Positions 8,501 to 17,032 of a stretch of 64,000 nucleotides of DNA are shown one piece after another. Position numbers and translations under genes: made by a program. This DNA is from M0103 sp040386155. GTDB taxonomy: Bacteria > Bacteroidota > Bacteroidia > Flavobacteriales_D > Crocinitomicaceae. The notes below the pieces were generated by a model, which ran no database searches, was not told the DNA's origin, and worked only from the letters and a program-made list of their open reading frames with translations. The stretch's first letter is position 1; each line of letters starts with the position of its first letter. The stretch covers positions 868,001 to 932,000 of the forward strand of contig JAZKFZ010000003.1 of assembly GCA_040386155.1 (NCBI GenBank), read 5' to 3'.

Positions 8501-10942
8501 ACTTACACATGGGACAATGGCGTGACAAATGGCGTCTCTTTCACTCCATCTTCAACACAAACTTATATTGTAACAGGAACAGATGCTAATGGGTGTATAG
8601 ACACTGATGATGTACAAATTACGGTGAACGCCAATCCAACACCAGTGGTGCAGGGCGCAAACGAATATTGTGCAGGATTTAGCGCAAGCTTGTCGACTAG
8701 CACTCCCTTTACAGCTTACACTTGGTCAACTGGAGTTTCCACGCCAAGTACAAGCGCTACCGCTGCGAACAATCCAATTACAGTCACTGTAACTGATGCC
8801 AATGGTTGTGTTGGTACTTCAGCAGGTTTTATCACTACAGAAAATTCTGTAATTACTACCAATTTAAGTACTTCAATCTGTGCTGGACAATCCACAATTA
8901 TTCATGGAATTTCCAGAACAACGGCTGGACTGTACTCGCAAACTTTCACTTCAACAACTGGTTGCGATAGTACAGCAAATGTTACATTGAACGTAAATGC
9001 ACTTCCAACTGTGGGTGCAGGCAATGACTTTGCAATTTGTGCGGGACAATCTACAAGCCTGAGTGGCTCGGGTGCTAATTCGTATTCATGGAATAACAGT
9101 GTTACAAATGGAACTTCCTTTACACCTGCTGGAACACTAACATACACGGTATCAGGAACAGACCTTAATGGTTGTATAAATTCTGACCAAATTTTATTGA
9201 CGATGAATCCACTTCCTAATGTTGTTATTACCAATGGAGCATCTACTGCAATTTGTGCTGGTGAAGCAATCACTTTAACAGCAACTGGCGCAACAACGTA
9301 CAGTTGGAATGATGGAACAATTGGCGCAACCTTGAGTACAACACCTTCATCTGCAGGGACTTTTACCGTTACAGGAACAGCTTTGGGATGTACATCGACA
9401 GACAACATTGCCGTATCGATTAATTCACTTCCATCGCTTATTGTGGCTCCTACTGCACAAAATGCAGATTGTAATGGTTCTAATGGCGCATTGACAGGTG
9501 TTCTCATCAATGGAGCACCAAGCTTAATATACACATGGACGAATGGCGCTTCTGCAACAGTTGGAGCAAGTCAAGATTTAACAAATGTTCCCGCAGGAGA
9601 CTATTCCTTGCATGTGATGGATGGAAATGGTTGTGAAAATGATTTTGGTCCTTTTATAGTAACCAATCCTTCCAATCCAGCAGCACCTACCCTTTCCATT
9701 GACGACGATTCTCCTTGTCAAAATGGTTCGGTAACTATCACTGCAAACCATGCCAACTCTTCTGCCCTCTATACTTGGTCAGGACCGAATGGATTTTCCT
9801 CTACAAGTGCCTCAATAACGATCAATGATGTCAGCTCAATAGATGCTGGAGCGTACTGTGTTTTTGTAACTGTTGCCGGTTGCGATGGTCAAGCCGCTTG
9901 TCAAATAATTACAATTGCTCCACTTCCTACCTTGACTTTAGACATCGACGATAGCGATTCAACAATTTGTCTTGGAACAACTTTTTCTATTAATGCCACA
10001 GGTGCACAATCTTATGTTTGGACAGGTCCAGATGGTTTCATTCAATTTGGATCTCCAATTTTTGTTCCCAACTCAACGACGCTAAATCAGGGGTATTATG
10101 TTGTGAATGCAGAAGACATCAACGGCTGTTCTAGTTCCGATTCACTTTTTGTTGCTATCTCAACACCACCGATTGTAGATGCTAATAATGGTGCTGGAAC
10201 TGCTACATTTTGTGAAGGAGCATCCATTTCCTTAACAGCTACTGGGGCAGATACCTATAGTTGGACGGGGCCAAATGGTTATATTTCAAATCTGCAAAAT
10301 CCAAGTATTTCGCCAGCAACGATGCAAAATAGCGGAATCTATTATGTCTCTGGGTATAATATGTATAATTGTGCCGGAGGCGATAGTGTAATTGTAAGCA
10401 TCGATGCTGGTACTTTCCCTGTTGCCGCAACACCCGACACTACACTTTGTCCGGGCACACCGATACAGTTGTCAGCTTCTGGTGGAATGAATTACAGTTG
10501 GAATGGTCCAAACAACTACACTGGTACTGGTTCTCCATTAGTGATTACAAATACTAGTACTGCAAATAGCGGATGGTACATTTTAACATCTACGAATGCC
10601 AATGGCTGCATCGCGCAAGATTCTGTGAATATTGTTGTGGAGTACAACAACGATTGTATTTTCATCCCAACACTTGTAACTCCCGACGGCAATGGAGCGA
10701 ATGATGATTGGGATATCCAAGGCTTAAAAGGATTCGAAAAAGCCGAAGTTGAAATTTACAATCGTTGGGGGAGTTTATTGTATTATGCCTCACCTTACGA
10801 TATTAACTGGGATGCATCTGCTAATAGAGGGGCAACAATCGACAATAGCGACAAAGTACCAGTCGGAACTTATTTCTATATCATTCGATTGAATGATGAT
10901 GAAAATACCACATTTAAGGGATATGTTGAAGTTCAATATTAA
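5540..10942 (+). CDS. Giant surface protein with T9SS type B (CHU_C, gliding-motility) C-terminal domain
   Basis: An 1800-residue exported protein. Parts in order: signal peptide (1-22, ending FFAQ); several PPC-like beta-sandwich domains, each opening NDCSTA/NNCTTA and containing DDDVWY (about 25-290) and related units to about 610; a long array of 70-residue Ig-like beta modules with the recurring core STYSWNNGVTN (about 680-1230); further Ig/PKD-like modules to about 1690; and a type B sorting domain of about 90 residues with NGANDDW and EIYNRWG. The type B domain marks cargo that stays on the surface or is released through the type IX system, often paired with a PorP/SprF protein, as here. 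Five modules have exactly the same length (210 bp). It probably acts as an adhesin; the ligand is unknown. Confidence 0.92.
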   Translation: MKKLLLLLLASGFLVSSSFFAQSNDCSTATAITVTANCAAPIAGTTTGATQSIPGCAGTADDDVWYQFTATNTSVQINVTPIAGMDPVVQLFSGTCAALTSLICKDNTLSGQVETINYTGLTIGQVYRIRVYHYFAGSGTGNFTICVTNPPPAPANNNCTTATSLSVNLACVNTNGTSVGATQSMAGCAGTADDDVWYSFVATNAVQTVTVHPTSNIDLVVQVFSGTCAGLSSISCVDNTFMTEDETASLVGLTVGQTYFVRVYDWYVDNTGSFQICITGQPTAAPTNDEPCSAIQLPEVTSDCQYLSFTTTGATASLSAPTPASCAGGSAPMQGGFSASSRDVWFAITVPSTGNIQITPEPNLGGGSISDGVMALYSGPCATGGSGLTQIACSDDFNYPGAGNDMLPTIFATGLTPGATVYLRYFGYGATSGNFGLCVTTATNDACANALYICDINGYSGMTSSNYTADRPGNMFANNETAAGVNLADGTNSGGIFGQGGPWGSGSPLIDVNINNNSWIKFTASATTATLQVTVADCFVGNYPSGGIQMQIFSGTNCASFVPVSNFEESSTQFTITANGLTVGNDYYLMIDGYAGDICGYTISAQSGVQFPDIANVAPLCNGQSVTLTAPPGATSYEWQHDGSTTQSVNVSPSTTQTYFCEVTGLCGFKQLLDVTVTVNPIPTVGAGIDFSRCAGQSATLSGTGASTYSWNNGVTNGVSFIPGSTLTYTVTGTSAAGCTNTDQVVLTVNPLPIVGAGADQAVCTGLPATISGTGASTYTWNNGVTNGVSFIPAGTLNYTVTGTDGNGCTNTDVVQVTVNPLPTVSAGADIARCAGQTALLSGSGASTYSWNNGVTNNVSFTPASTLTYTVTGTNASGCINTDQVVVTVNALPVVGAGADIARCTGQTATLAGSGASTYSWNNGVTNNVAFTPSSTLTYTVTGTGANGCTNTDQVVVTVNGLPTVNAGANFSRCAGQTASLSGSGASTYTWDNGVTNGVSFTPSSTQTYIVTGTDANGCIDTDDVQITVNANPTPVVQGANEYCAGFSASLSTSTPFTAYTWSTGVSTPSTSATAANNPITVTVTDANGCVGTSAGFITTENSVITTNLSTSICAGQSTIIHGISRTTAGLYSQTFTSTTGCDSTANVTLNVNALPTVGAGNDFAICAGQSTSLSGSGANSYSWNNSVTNGTSFTPAGTLTYTVSGTDLNGCINSDQILLTMNPLPNVVITNGASTAICAGEAITLTATGATTYSWNDGTIGATLSTTPSSAGTFTVTGTALGCTSTDNIAVSINSLPSLIVAPTAQNADCNGSNGALTGVLINGAPSLIYTWTNGASATVGASQDLTNVPAGDYSLHVMDGNGCENDFGPFIVTNPSNPAAPTLSIDDDSPCQNGSVTITANHANSSALYTWSGPNGFSSTSASITINDVSSIDAGAYCVFVTVAGCDGQAACQIITIAPLPTLTLDIDDSDSTICLGTTFSINATGAQSYVWTGPDGFIQFGSPIFVPNSTTLNQGYYVVNAEDINGCSSSDSLFVAISTPPIVDANNGAGTATFCEGASISLTATGADTYSWTGPNGYISNLQNPSISPATMQNSGIYYVSGYNMYNCAGGDSVIVSIDAGTFPVAATPDTTLCPGTPIQLSASGGMNYSWNGPNNYTGTGSPLVITNTSTANSGWYILTSTNANGCIAQDSVNIVVEYNNDCIFIPTLVTPDGNGANDDWDIQGLKGFEKAEVEIYNRWGSLLYYASPYDINWDASANRGATIDNSDKVPVGTYFYIIRLNDDENTTFKGYVEVQY
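7577..9205 (+). repeat. Tandem 210-bp coding repeats in the giant surface protein
   Basis: The module boundary (encoding N-x-L/I-P-x-V-x-A-G) recurs at 7577, 7787, 7997, 8207, 8417 and 8627, an exact 210-bp step with no indel over five units. After one longer, divergent unit it resumes at 8996 and 9206. Units encode 70-residue Ig-like domains and differ mostly by scattered substitutions. Confidence 0.9.
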
Positions 10943-11864
10943 AACAAAGCACGTGAAAAAGTTACTCTCACTCATTTTTGTAGTCAATCTTGGACTTAGT
11001 TCTTTTGCTCAGCAAGATGAACAAATGTCCTTATACACCTACAACCCACTCTATTTCAATCCTGCGTATGCAGGAAGTCGCGATGCAATCTCTATGGTGG
11101 CTGTTGGTCGATTTCAATGGGTCGATTTCAATGGTGCTCCATCGTCGCAATGGTTCAGTATTCACAGTCCTCTGCTTAAAAAATATTTGGGTATAGGTGG
11201 TCATTTTGTAAACGACAGAATTGGAGATCGAAAAAGAACTTCTGGTTATGTTGATTTTAGTTCCAACATCGTGCTGAACAAGAAAAAACATCGTTTAGCA
11301 GCTGGAATTTCCGTTGGTATAGATGGAATGACCTACGATTTCACGCAGGCACAAGTAACTAATCCAAATGATCCTTTTATTGGTGAAGTAGTTTCTGCCT
11401 TGAAGCCAAATATTGGTGCTGGTTTATACTACTATGGCGAAAAATTCTATGTTGGAATTTCTGTACCTCGCTTTTTGCAATCGAAAACATTTGATGTCAA
11501 TAATGTCTTGCAATTATTGAATACTCGTCACTATTTCATTACTGGAGGATATGTATTTGATTTGAACAGTGTTTTAAAATTGAAACCATCTACGTTGATT
11601 AAATACACGGTTGGAGCACCAATAACCGTTGACGCTAACTTGTCTTTATTCATGTATGAACGCATCACAACTGGTTTGATGTATCGCTTTAATGAATCGA
11701 TGGGTGCCAACGTTGCCTATGCATTCAAAAATCTAAACATTGGCTACACGTATGATTTCCCAATCAATGGACTGATGCGTTATCAATCAGGATCGCACGA
11801 AGTGTTCTTGCAATATGACCTTCAACCGAAACAAAAATATTACTCCTCTCCACGTTATTTCTGA
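10923..11864 (+). CDS. PorP/SprF family type IX secretion outer-membrane protein
   Basis: A protein of about 313 residues beginning with a signal peptide that ends SSFAQ, followed by the family signature QQDEQMSLYTYNPLYFNPAYAG and a transmembrane beta-barrel pattern of alternating residues, with an aromatic C-terminus (YSSPRYF). PorP/SprF proteins sit in the outer membrane and hold or dock type B (CHU_C) cargo; the gene directly follows such a cargo gene. Start choice: ATG 10923 overlaps the previous gene by 20 bp; GTG 10953 would begin VKKLLSLIF, a cleaner signal peptide, and is a real alternative. The next gene follows after a single base. Confidence 0.9.
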   Translation: MLKFNIKTKHVKKLLSLIFVVNLGLSSFAQQDEQMSLYTYNPLYFNPAYAGSRDAISMVAVGRFQWVDFNGAPSSQWFSIHSPLLKKYLGIGGHFVNDRIGDRKRTSGYVDFSSNIVLNKKKHRLAAGISVGIDGMTYDFTQAQVTNPNDPFIGEVVSALKPNIGAGLYYYGEKFYVGISVPRFLQSKTFDVNNVLQLLNTRHYFITGGYVFDLNSVLKLKPSTLIKYTVGAPITVDANLSLFMYERITTGLMYRFNESMGANVAYAFKNLNIGYTYDFPINGLMRYQSGSHEVFLQYDLQPKQKYYSSPRYF

Positions 11865-11865
11865 T

Positions 11866-14016
11866 ATGAAAAGTTTAATTCTGATTGCACTTCTTGCCGT
11901 ACCACTATTTTCAAGCGCACAATTGAAGGCTAAAATGGCAGACGATCATTTCAAGAAAATGGAATATGCGCGCTGTGAAAAAATGTACGAGGAACTTGCT
12001 GCAAAGCATCTGAAAAGTAAAGATAAAGAAGATAAAGGTTGGGAATGGGTGAGTAGAGCTGGATATTGTAACCTACAATTGTTTGAGATGCAAGAAGCGA
12101 TTGGCTACTATCAACTGCTGAAGGAAAATACCACACTGAAAGAAGACGTTTGTATAAACCTTATCAAAGCACTTCGTTACCAAGCAAACTACAAAGAAGC
12201 ACATCAATTAGCCTTGAATAGCTATGGAATGTACTCTGATAACCTGTGGCTAAAAGAACTGGTAGAAAACAATAGTAAATTGATTGAAATCATTGAGGAT
12301 TCGTTGCGGTACCAACTATATGACGCTGGCGTTAATACAGGATTTGGCGATTTCGGAGCAACGGTGTTTGATTCTTCCATGTACTTCGTTACAAAATCAA
12401 CGAATACAAGAACGATCCAACAATCTTATGGTTGGGATGATAGCTATTTCTTGAATATTAAAAAAGCCAAAGCAGCCACTGATACTACTTTTCAGCAGGG
12501 AACTTTATTGAAAAGTGAATTTATCTCGCCAGCACATGATGGTCCTATAAGTTTTAGTGCGGATGGGTCAAAAATGTTGATTACTAGAAATACGATTGAA
12601 AAAATTAAAGGCAAAAAAGACATTGTTCGTTTGTCATTGTATATCTCAGAATTGGTAGAGAACAAATGGACCAAGCCTGTCCCCTTTCCTTTCAATGCAA
12701 AAACATTTAACACAGGTCACGGAATTTTTGCAGAAAATGATTCGGCAATTTACTTCGTTTCCGACCGGGTAGGTGGATTTGGAGATGCAGATATTTATGT
12801 ATCGCGCTTAAAAAGTGATAAAACATGGGGAGATCCAATCAACCTAGGAGAACATGTAAATACTGTAGGAAAGGAAATGTTTCCATTTTTAGTGAAGAAC
12901 AATTTATTTTTCAGTTCAAATGGTCATTTTGGCCTGGGAGGGTTAGACATTTTTGAATACAATATCGAACAACCTTCGAAAGCGGTAAATGCTGGTTATC
13001 CATTAAATACTTCTCATGATGATTTTGCCGTTTGGACAGATTCAACAGGAAATTTTGGTTATTTCTCTAGTAATCGAGGTAAAAATGTGGACAACATCAT
13101 GGCCTTTAAGAGAGTTCCGTTAACAATAGAACTTCAAGGTATTGTTTACGCCACCTACTCAGAACGAGAAACGATTCCAAATCACCCAGTGTTTGTGAAA
13201 AATGAAACTACAGGTGAGCTCGACACACTGATTTCAAATGAATTTGGACAGTATTCAAAATTGCTTCGTAAGAATGAAAATTATCGCGTTTGGACAGCTA
13301 AAGAAGAATTTATACTCGTGAAAGATGGCTTTGCCTCCACATTCGACATCAAAAGAGATTCCATCATTTTCTGTGAATTACCCCTAAAACCAACAACACT
13401 GCAAATTCGATTGAGAGTGACAGAAAGAGGAACTCAAAAAGTGATTGCATTTGCCACAACAACAATCACTGACTATACGCAATCAAAGGAATCTGTGTTG
13501 TACACCGATCAAGATGGTTTGGTGACATTGAAAGTAGAACGCAATAAAAATTACTGGGCGCATGGCTCCAAAAAGGGCTATATCGATGATAACGTGGCTT
13601 TCAATAGTATGAATGAAAATGACAAAATCATTGATTTAGAATTGAAATTACCACCGATCGTAAAAGGAGAAATCTTCAAACTAGACAATATTTTCTATGA
13701 TCTAAATAAGTCGACCTTGCGACCAGAAAGTAAATTATCGTTGGATAAATTGGCTGATTTCATCTTAAAAAATGATGTTAAAATTGAATTAAGCTCCCAT
13801 ACAGATGCGCGTGGATCTGATCCATACAACTTGAAATTATCGCAAGCGAGGGCTAAAAGTTGTGTCGATTATTTGATTTCAAAAGGGGTTAAAAAAGCCA
13901 GTATGATTCCTAAAGGATACGGTGAAACTAGGCTGCTTAACAAATGTAAAAACGGCGTTACTTGTCCAGAGGAAGAACATCAAGAAAACCGACGCACCGA
14001 AGTAAAGATATTGTAA
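11866..14016 (+). CDS. PorE-like OmpA family protein (TPR, PD40 propeller, carboxypeptidase-regulatory-like, OmpA)
   Basis: A 716-residue envelope protein. Parts: signal peptide (1-18, ending FSSAQ); helical TPR-like region (about 20-150); WD40-like PD40 beta-propeller repeats (about 160-415, for example IYFVSDRVGGFGDADIYVSR); one or two carboxypeptidase-regulatory-like beta domains (about 420-590); and a C-terminal OmpA peptidoglycan-binding domain with NIFYDLNKSTLRPES and SHTDARGSDPYN. This order matches PorE, the T9SS component that ties the trans-envelope machine to peptidoglycan; related proteins occur next to PorP/SprF and CHU_C genes. The ATG at 11866 starts 1 nt after the preceding stop, indicating coupled translation, and precedes a standard signal peptide, so longer readings are rejected. 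Confidence 0.88.
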   Translation: MKSLILIALLAVPLFSSAQLKAKMADDHFKKMEYARCEKMYEELAAKHLKSKDKEDKGWEWVSRAGYCNLQLFEMQEAIGYYQLLKENTTLKEDVCINLIKALRYQANYKEAHQLALNSYGMYSDNLWLKELVENNSKLIEIIEDSLRYQLYDAGVNTGFGDFGATVFDSSMYFVTKSTNTRTIQQSYGWDDSYFLNIKKAKAATDTTFQQGTLLKSEFISPAHDGPISFSADGSKMLITRNTIEKIKGKKDIVRLSLYISELVENKWTKPVPFPFNAKTFNTGHGIFAENDSAIYFVSDRVGGFGDADIYVSRLKSDKTWGDPINLGEHVNTVGKEMFPFLVKNNLFFSSNGHFGLGGLDIFEYNIEQPSKAVNAGYPLNTSHDDFAVWTDSTGNFGYFSSNRGKNVDNIMAFKRVPLTIELQGIVYATYSERETIPNHPVFVKNETTGELDTLISNEFGQYSKLLRKNENYRVWTAKEEFILVKDGFASTFDIKRDSIIFCELPLKPTTLQIRLRVTERGTQKVIAFATTTITDYTQSKESVLYTDQDGLVTLKVERNKNYWAHGSKKGYIDDNVAFNSMNENDKIIDLELKLPPIVKGEIFKLDNIFYDLNKSTLRPESKLSLDKLADFILKNDVKIELSSHTDARGSDPYNLKLSQARAKSCVDYLISKGVKKASMIPKGYGETRLLNKCKNGVTCPEEEHQENRRTEVKIL

Positions 14017-14023
14017 GTGAATT

Positions 14024-14085
14024 GGGACTTCGACTTCGCTCAGTCAACAATAAATCGTAATTCGTAAATCGTAATTCGTAATTTG
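14024..14085. repeat. REP-like intergenic repeat cluster
   Basis: GGGACTTCGACTTCGCTCAG (14024-14043) is related to the CTTCGAC..GCTCAG repeats at 22351 and 27130. Directly after it, AATCGTAATTCGTA occurs twice in tandem (14053-14066 and 14067-14080). The cluster lies between the OmpA-type gene and the next gene. Confidence 0.6.
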
Positions 14086-14105
14086 TTCAGTATCTTCGCA
14101 GTCCA

Positions 14106-14852
14106 ATGGGAAAAATCAAACAATTACTTTACAAGTTGCTTCCAGAATGGCTGTACTTGCGTATTTTGCATCGTGCTTTTTATTTTCTGTATGATTTAGG
14201 TTTTCTAAAAAATGATAAGCGATTCAAGTACCATTATGCAGTAAAAAAATGGATTCAGCCCGACTTTGTAGTGGTGGATATTGGTGCCAATCTTGGGTAT
14301 TTCTCCAAAACATTCTTGCGTAAGGCAAAAAATGGTAAAGTGATTTCTATTGAGCCAATTCCTCAGTTTTATACTATTTTGGAGCGATTCCTTAAGAAAT
14401 TTCCAAATTCTATTCGCTACAATGTCGCTTTAGGTAAAGAAGAAGGTTCAATCACGATGGTACTTCCAAAATCGAACGGAATGATTCGTACAGGCCTTCC
14501 TCACATTGCTGAAGATGAAGCGGAGAAAAAAGCCAATGCTACACAAGAGGTGAAAATCGTTCGTGGAAGTGAACTCCTAAGTAATTTAGACCGTTTAGAT
14601 TATATCAAATGTGATATTGAAGGCTATGAGTTGAATGTTTTTGAAGAATTGAAGCCCATTTTAGAAAAATACCAGCCGATTGTGCAAATTGAAATCGCTG
14701 AAAAAAATCAAAAAGCGATGCTGGCCTTATTTCAATCGCTGGGTTACACTCAATTTGGAATCAAGGATTTTAAGCTGATTGCTGAAAATGGCGCACAAGC
14801 CGAAGAAGGCGACTACATTTTTGTTCCAAAGGGGAAAAAACTTCCTAATTAA
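14106..14852 (+). CDS. FkbM family SAM-dependent methyltransferase
   Basis: A 248-residue protein with a class I methyltransferase fold: motif I VVDIGANLGYFSK (about residues 56-68), an acidic end to strand 2 (VISIEPIP) and KCDIEGYELNVFEEL near 162-176, the usual FkbM post-motif. FkbM enzymes O-methylate sugars, lipids or polyketides; the substrate here is not evident. A TATCTTCG element (14091-14098), a one-base variant of the -7 box, ends 7 nt before the ATG. There is no functional link to the genes on either side. Confidence 0.85.
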   Translation: MGKIKQLLYKLLPEWLYLRILHRAFYFLYDLGFLKNDKRFKYHYAVKKWIQPDFVVVDIGANLGYFSKTFLRKAKNGKVISIEPIPQFYTILERFLKKFPNSIRYNVALGKEEGSITMVLPKSNGMIRTGLPHIAEDEAEKKANATQEVKIVRGSELLSNLDRLDYIKCDIEGYELNVFEELKPILEKYQPIVQIEIAEKNQKAMLALFQSLGYTQFGIKDFKLIAENGAQAEEGDYIFVPKGKKLPN

Positions 14853-14884
14853 TTTACTAACTTCGCATCGAATTTTAAGCAATT

Positions 14885-15451
14885 ATGGCAACTACAGCAG
14901 ACATTAGAAACGGATTGTGTATAAAGCACAACGAGAAATTATTTCAAATCATTGAATTTCAACACGTAAAACCGGGGAAAGGTCCTGCTTTTGTGCGTAC
15001 TAAAATGCGTGGTATTGAATCTCAAAAAGTCTTAGATCACACGTTTTCTGCGGGTCATAAAATTGAAACAGTTCGTATCGAAAATAGAGAATATCAATAT
15101 TTGTATCAAGAAGGGGAGGATTTTGTTTTCATGAACAACGAAACCTATGAACAAATCAATATTCCTGGAAAAATGATTGAAAAACCATTGTTTTTACAAG
15201 AGGGAATGATTTGCCAGATTCTTTTTCATGCAGAAGAGGAAACACCATTAGTAGTTGAACTTCCAATGTACATTATTTCTGAGGTAACTTACACTGAACC
15301 TGGTGTGAAAGGCGACACGGCAACCAACTCCATGAAACCAGCGACGATAGCTACTGGTGCAGAGGTGAAAGTACCGTTGTTTATCGACATGGAAGAAGTG
15401 ATCAAAATAGATACGCGCACTGGCATTTATGTGGAGCGAGTTAAAAAATAA
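14885..15451 (+). CDS. efp: Translation elongation factor P
   Basis: A 188-residue EF-P of normal length with the three-domain all-beta architecture. It binds stalled ribosomes between P and E sites and stimulates peptide-bond formation at proline runs. The exposed loop KPGKGPAF carries the modifiable Lys32 (equivalent to E. coli Lys34). The C-terminus has the KIDTRTGIYVERV motif typical of domain III. A TAACTTCG element (14858-14865) lies 19 nt before the ATG and may be the -7 box. It is followed by an intrinsic terminator, so it is monocistronic. Confidence 0.97.
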   Translation: MATTADIRNGLCIKHNEKLFQIIEFQHVKPGKGPAFVRTKMRGIESQKVLDHTFSAGHKIETVRIENREYQYLYQEGEDFVFMNNETYEQINIPGKMIEKPLFLQEGMICQILFHAEEETPLVVELPMYIISEVTYTEPGVKGDTATNSMKPATIATGAEVKVPLFIDMEEVIKIDTRTGIYVERVKK

Positions 15452-15469
15452 ATCGTACTAAAAATACAC

Positions 15470-15498
15470 AAGGGATTCTTAGGAATCCCTTTTTTTTA
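15470..15498 (+). terminator. Intrinsic terminator after efp
   Basis: A 9-bp perfect stem, AAGGGATTC (15470-15478) with GAATCCCTT (15483-15491), a 4-nt loop and a T tract. It ends one base before the ATG of the next gene. Confidence 0.88.
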
Positions 15499-15499
15499 T

Positions 15500-16288
15500 A
15501 TGCCAATAGTACAAATCGATAGTATTTCACTCAACTATGAGTCGATTCGTGAGGTAAATGCCCCAGACGACTGCATTCTCGTTTTTCTTCACGAGGCATT
15601 GGGTTCTATTCCACAATGGCGTGGATTTCCGGCTGAATTGTGTAAAAAAATGAGCATGAATGGGATCGTTTACGAGCGTCAAGGCCATGGGAAATCTGAT
15701 GCACTTTCGGGGATTCGTCCCCCATCCTATCTCCATGATTACGCCTACATTGAATTAGCTCAGTTACTTGAAATTCTTTTGCCACCACAGCTAAAAATTA
15801 TTCTAGTTGGACATTCAGATGGTGGAACGATTGCTCTACTATACGCTTCCAAATTCCCCAAACGAGTAAAAGCAGTAATTACCATGGCTGCGCATGTCAT
15901 CTATGAACAAGAAACTGTGGCAGGAATTGAACCCGCAATTGTAGCTTTCGAAGCTGGAAAATTGGCTAAATTAAGCTCCTTTCACGGCGAAAAAACAAGG
16001 GATTTGTTCTACGCTTGGGCACACACATGGAAAAATGAAAACTTTAAAAACTGGACGATTTGCAATGAAATACGCAGTTTTAGTGGTCCTTCGTTGATAC
16101 TTCAAGGAAAAAATGACCAATATGGAACTGAACTACAATTGCAATTGATAAAGGAAAATGCAGCTGGAGATTGCACCACACTGCTACTAGATGCTTGCGG
16201 ACATCATCCACATTTAGAACAGAAGGAAGAAGTAATTAATTTGATTTACAATTGGTTATCGAACAAAGACCCACTCTGCATCCGTTGA
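15500..16288 (+). CDS. Alpha/beta hydrolase
   Basis: A 262-residue cytosolic hydrolase. The nucleophile elbow is GHSDGG with Ser106, the oxyanion region is LHEALGSIPQW (about 30-40), the acid is probably in LQGKNDQYGT (about 201-210), and the catalytic His is in ACGHHPHLEQ near the C-terminus. The substrate cannot be read from sequence; homologues are annotated as esterases or meta-cleavage-type hydrolases. The start ATG abuts the efp terminator, so either transcription begins inside the terminator or the gene depends on read-through. Its 3' end overlaps the convergent yaaA gene by 33 bp. Confidence 0.85.
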   Translation: MPIVQIDSISLNYESIREVNAPDDCILVFLHEALGSIPQWRGFPAELCKKMSMNGIVYERQGHGKSDALSGIRPPSYLHDYAYIELAQLLEILLPPQLKIILVGHSDGGTIALLYASKFPKRVKAVITMAAHVIYEQETVAGIEPAIVAFEAGKLAKLSSFHGEKTRDLFYAWAHTWKNENFKNWTICNEIRSFSGPSLILQGKNDQYGTELQLQLIKENAAGDCTTLLLDACGHHPHLEQKEEVINLIYNWLSNKDPLCIR

Positions 16289-17020
16289 TAAATTTTCACT
16301 GTAGCTGTAGCCATCAATAGCATACAATTTCAATTGCTCGGGATCAGCAATCTTATTTTGCACAATGTAGCGCGCCATAGCACCTCGTTGATGCTTGGCA
16401 AAAATTGCAACAATTTTGTACTCTCCATTTTTAAACTCCTTAAACGTGGGAGAAACAACTTTTGCTTTCAATTTTTTGAAGTCAATGGCTTTAGAATATT
16501 CCGAAGAAGCTAGATTTATCAAAACCTCGTCTTTGGACATTTCTGCATTCAAATATTTTGTCAACTTATCGCCCCAAAATTGATACAAGTTCTTCGATTT
16601 CTCGTTGGGCGACCATTTTGTTCCCATCTCCAAACGATACGGTTGAAACCACGTTAATGGCAACAAAATTCCATACAATCCAGAAATAATTCGAATTTTT
16701 TCGTTGGCGAATAAAATATCCTCTTCTGTTAACGATATTGCATCGAAGCCACGATATACTTCACCTTGAAAGGCAAAAATAGAAGGAATAACATGTTCTG
16801 ATTGTGCAACTGGATCAGTCCAATTTTTATAACGTATAGTATTCAACTCAGCGAGATCTGAGGAAATATGCATTAATTGAGATAGCTGCTTTGGCTTAAG
16901 TTTCTTTAACTTCGATACAAGGAACTTTGCTTCCTTAAGAAAGAAAGGAGAAGTTCCTTGGAACGAAGCATTGTAAAAAGTAGTGTTAATTGATTTTGCA
17001 GGAGATAAAATTATTTTCAT
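16256..17020 (-). CDS. yaaA: Peroxide stress protein YaaA (UPF0246/DUF328)
   Basis: A 254-residue protein starting MKIILSPAKSIN, the signature N-terminus of the YaaA family. Other family marks are SGLYGILLPLTWFQPYRLEMGT (split near residues 122-143) and FAKHQRGAMARYIV near 217-230. In E. coli YaaA lowers free iron during peroxide stress and binds DNA through an HhH fold; here that role is by homology. ATG 17020 is preferred over an in-frame TTG at 17026. It lies 12 nt after a small unknown gene and is probably co-transcribed with it. Confidence 0.93.
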   Translation of the reverse strand: MKIILSPAKSINTTFYNASFQGTSPFFLKEAKFLVSKLKKLKPKQLSQLMHISSDLAELNTIRYKNWTDPVAQSEHVIPSIFAFQGEVYRGFDAISLTEEDILFANEKIRIISGLYGILLPLTWFQPYRLEMGTKWSPNEKSKNLYQFWGDKLTKYLNAEMSKDEVLINLASSEYSKAIDFKKLKAKVVSPTFKEFKNGEYKIVAIFAKHQRGAMARYIVQNKIADPEQLKLYAIDGYSYSENLSTDAEWVFVR

Positions 17021-17032
17021 CCTCAAAAAAAA

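Noticed and set aside
7577..9205. Regular repeats as a possible CRISPR array
   Set aside because: The 210-bp units are coding, in one frame, with no short spacers; they are protein domains.
8902..9534. A 210-codon minus-strand open frame
   Set aside because: It is antisense to the Ig-repeat region of the giant surface protein, where biased codons keep the other strand open; no start context or homology.
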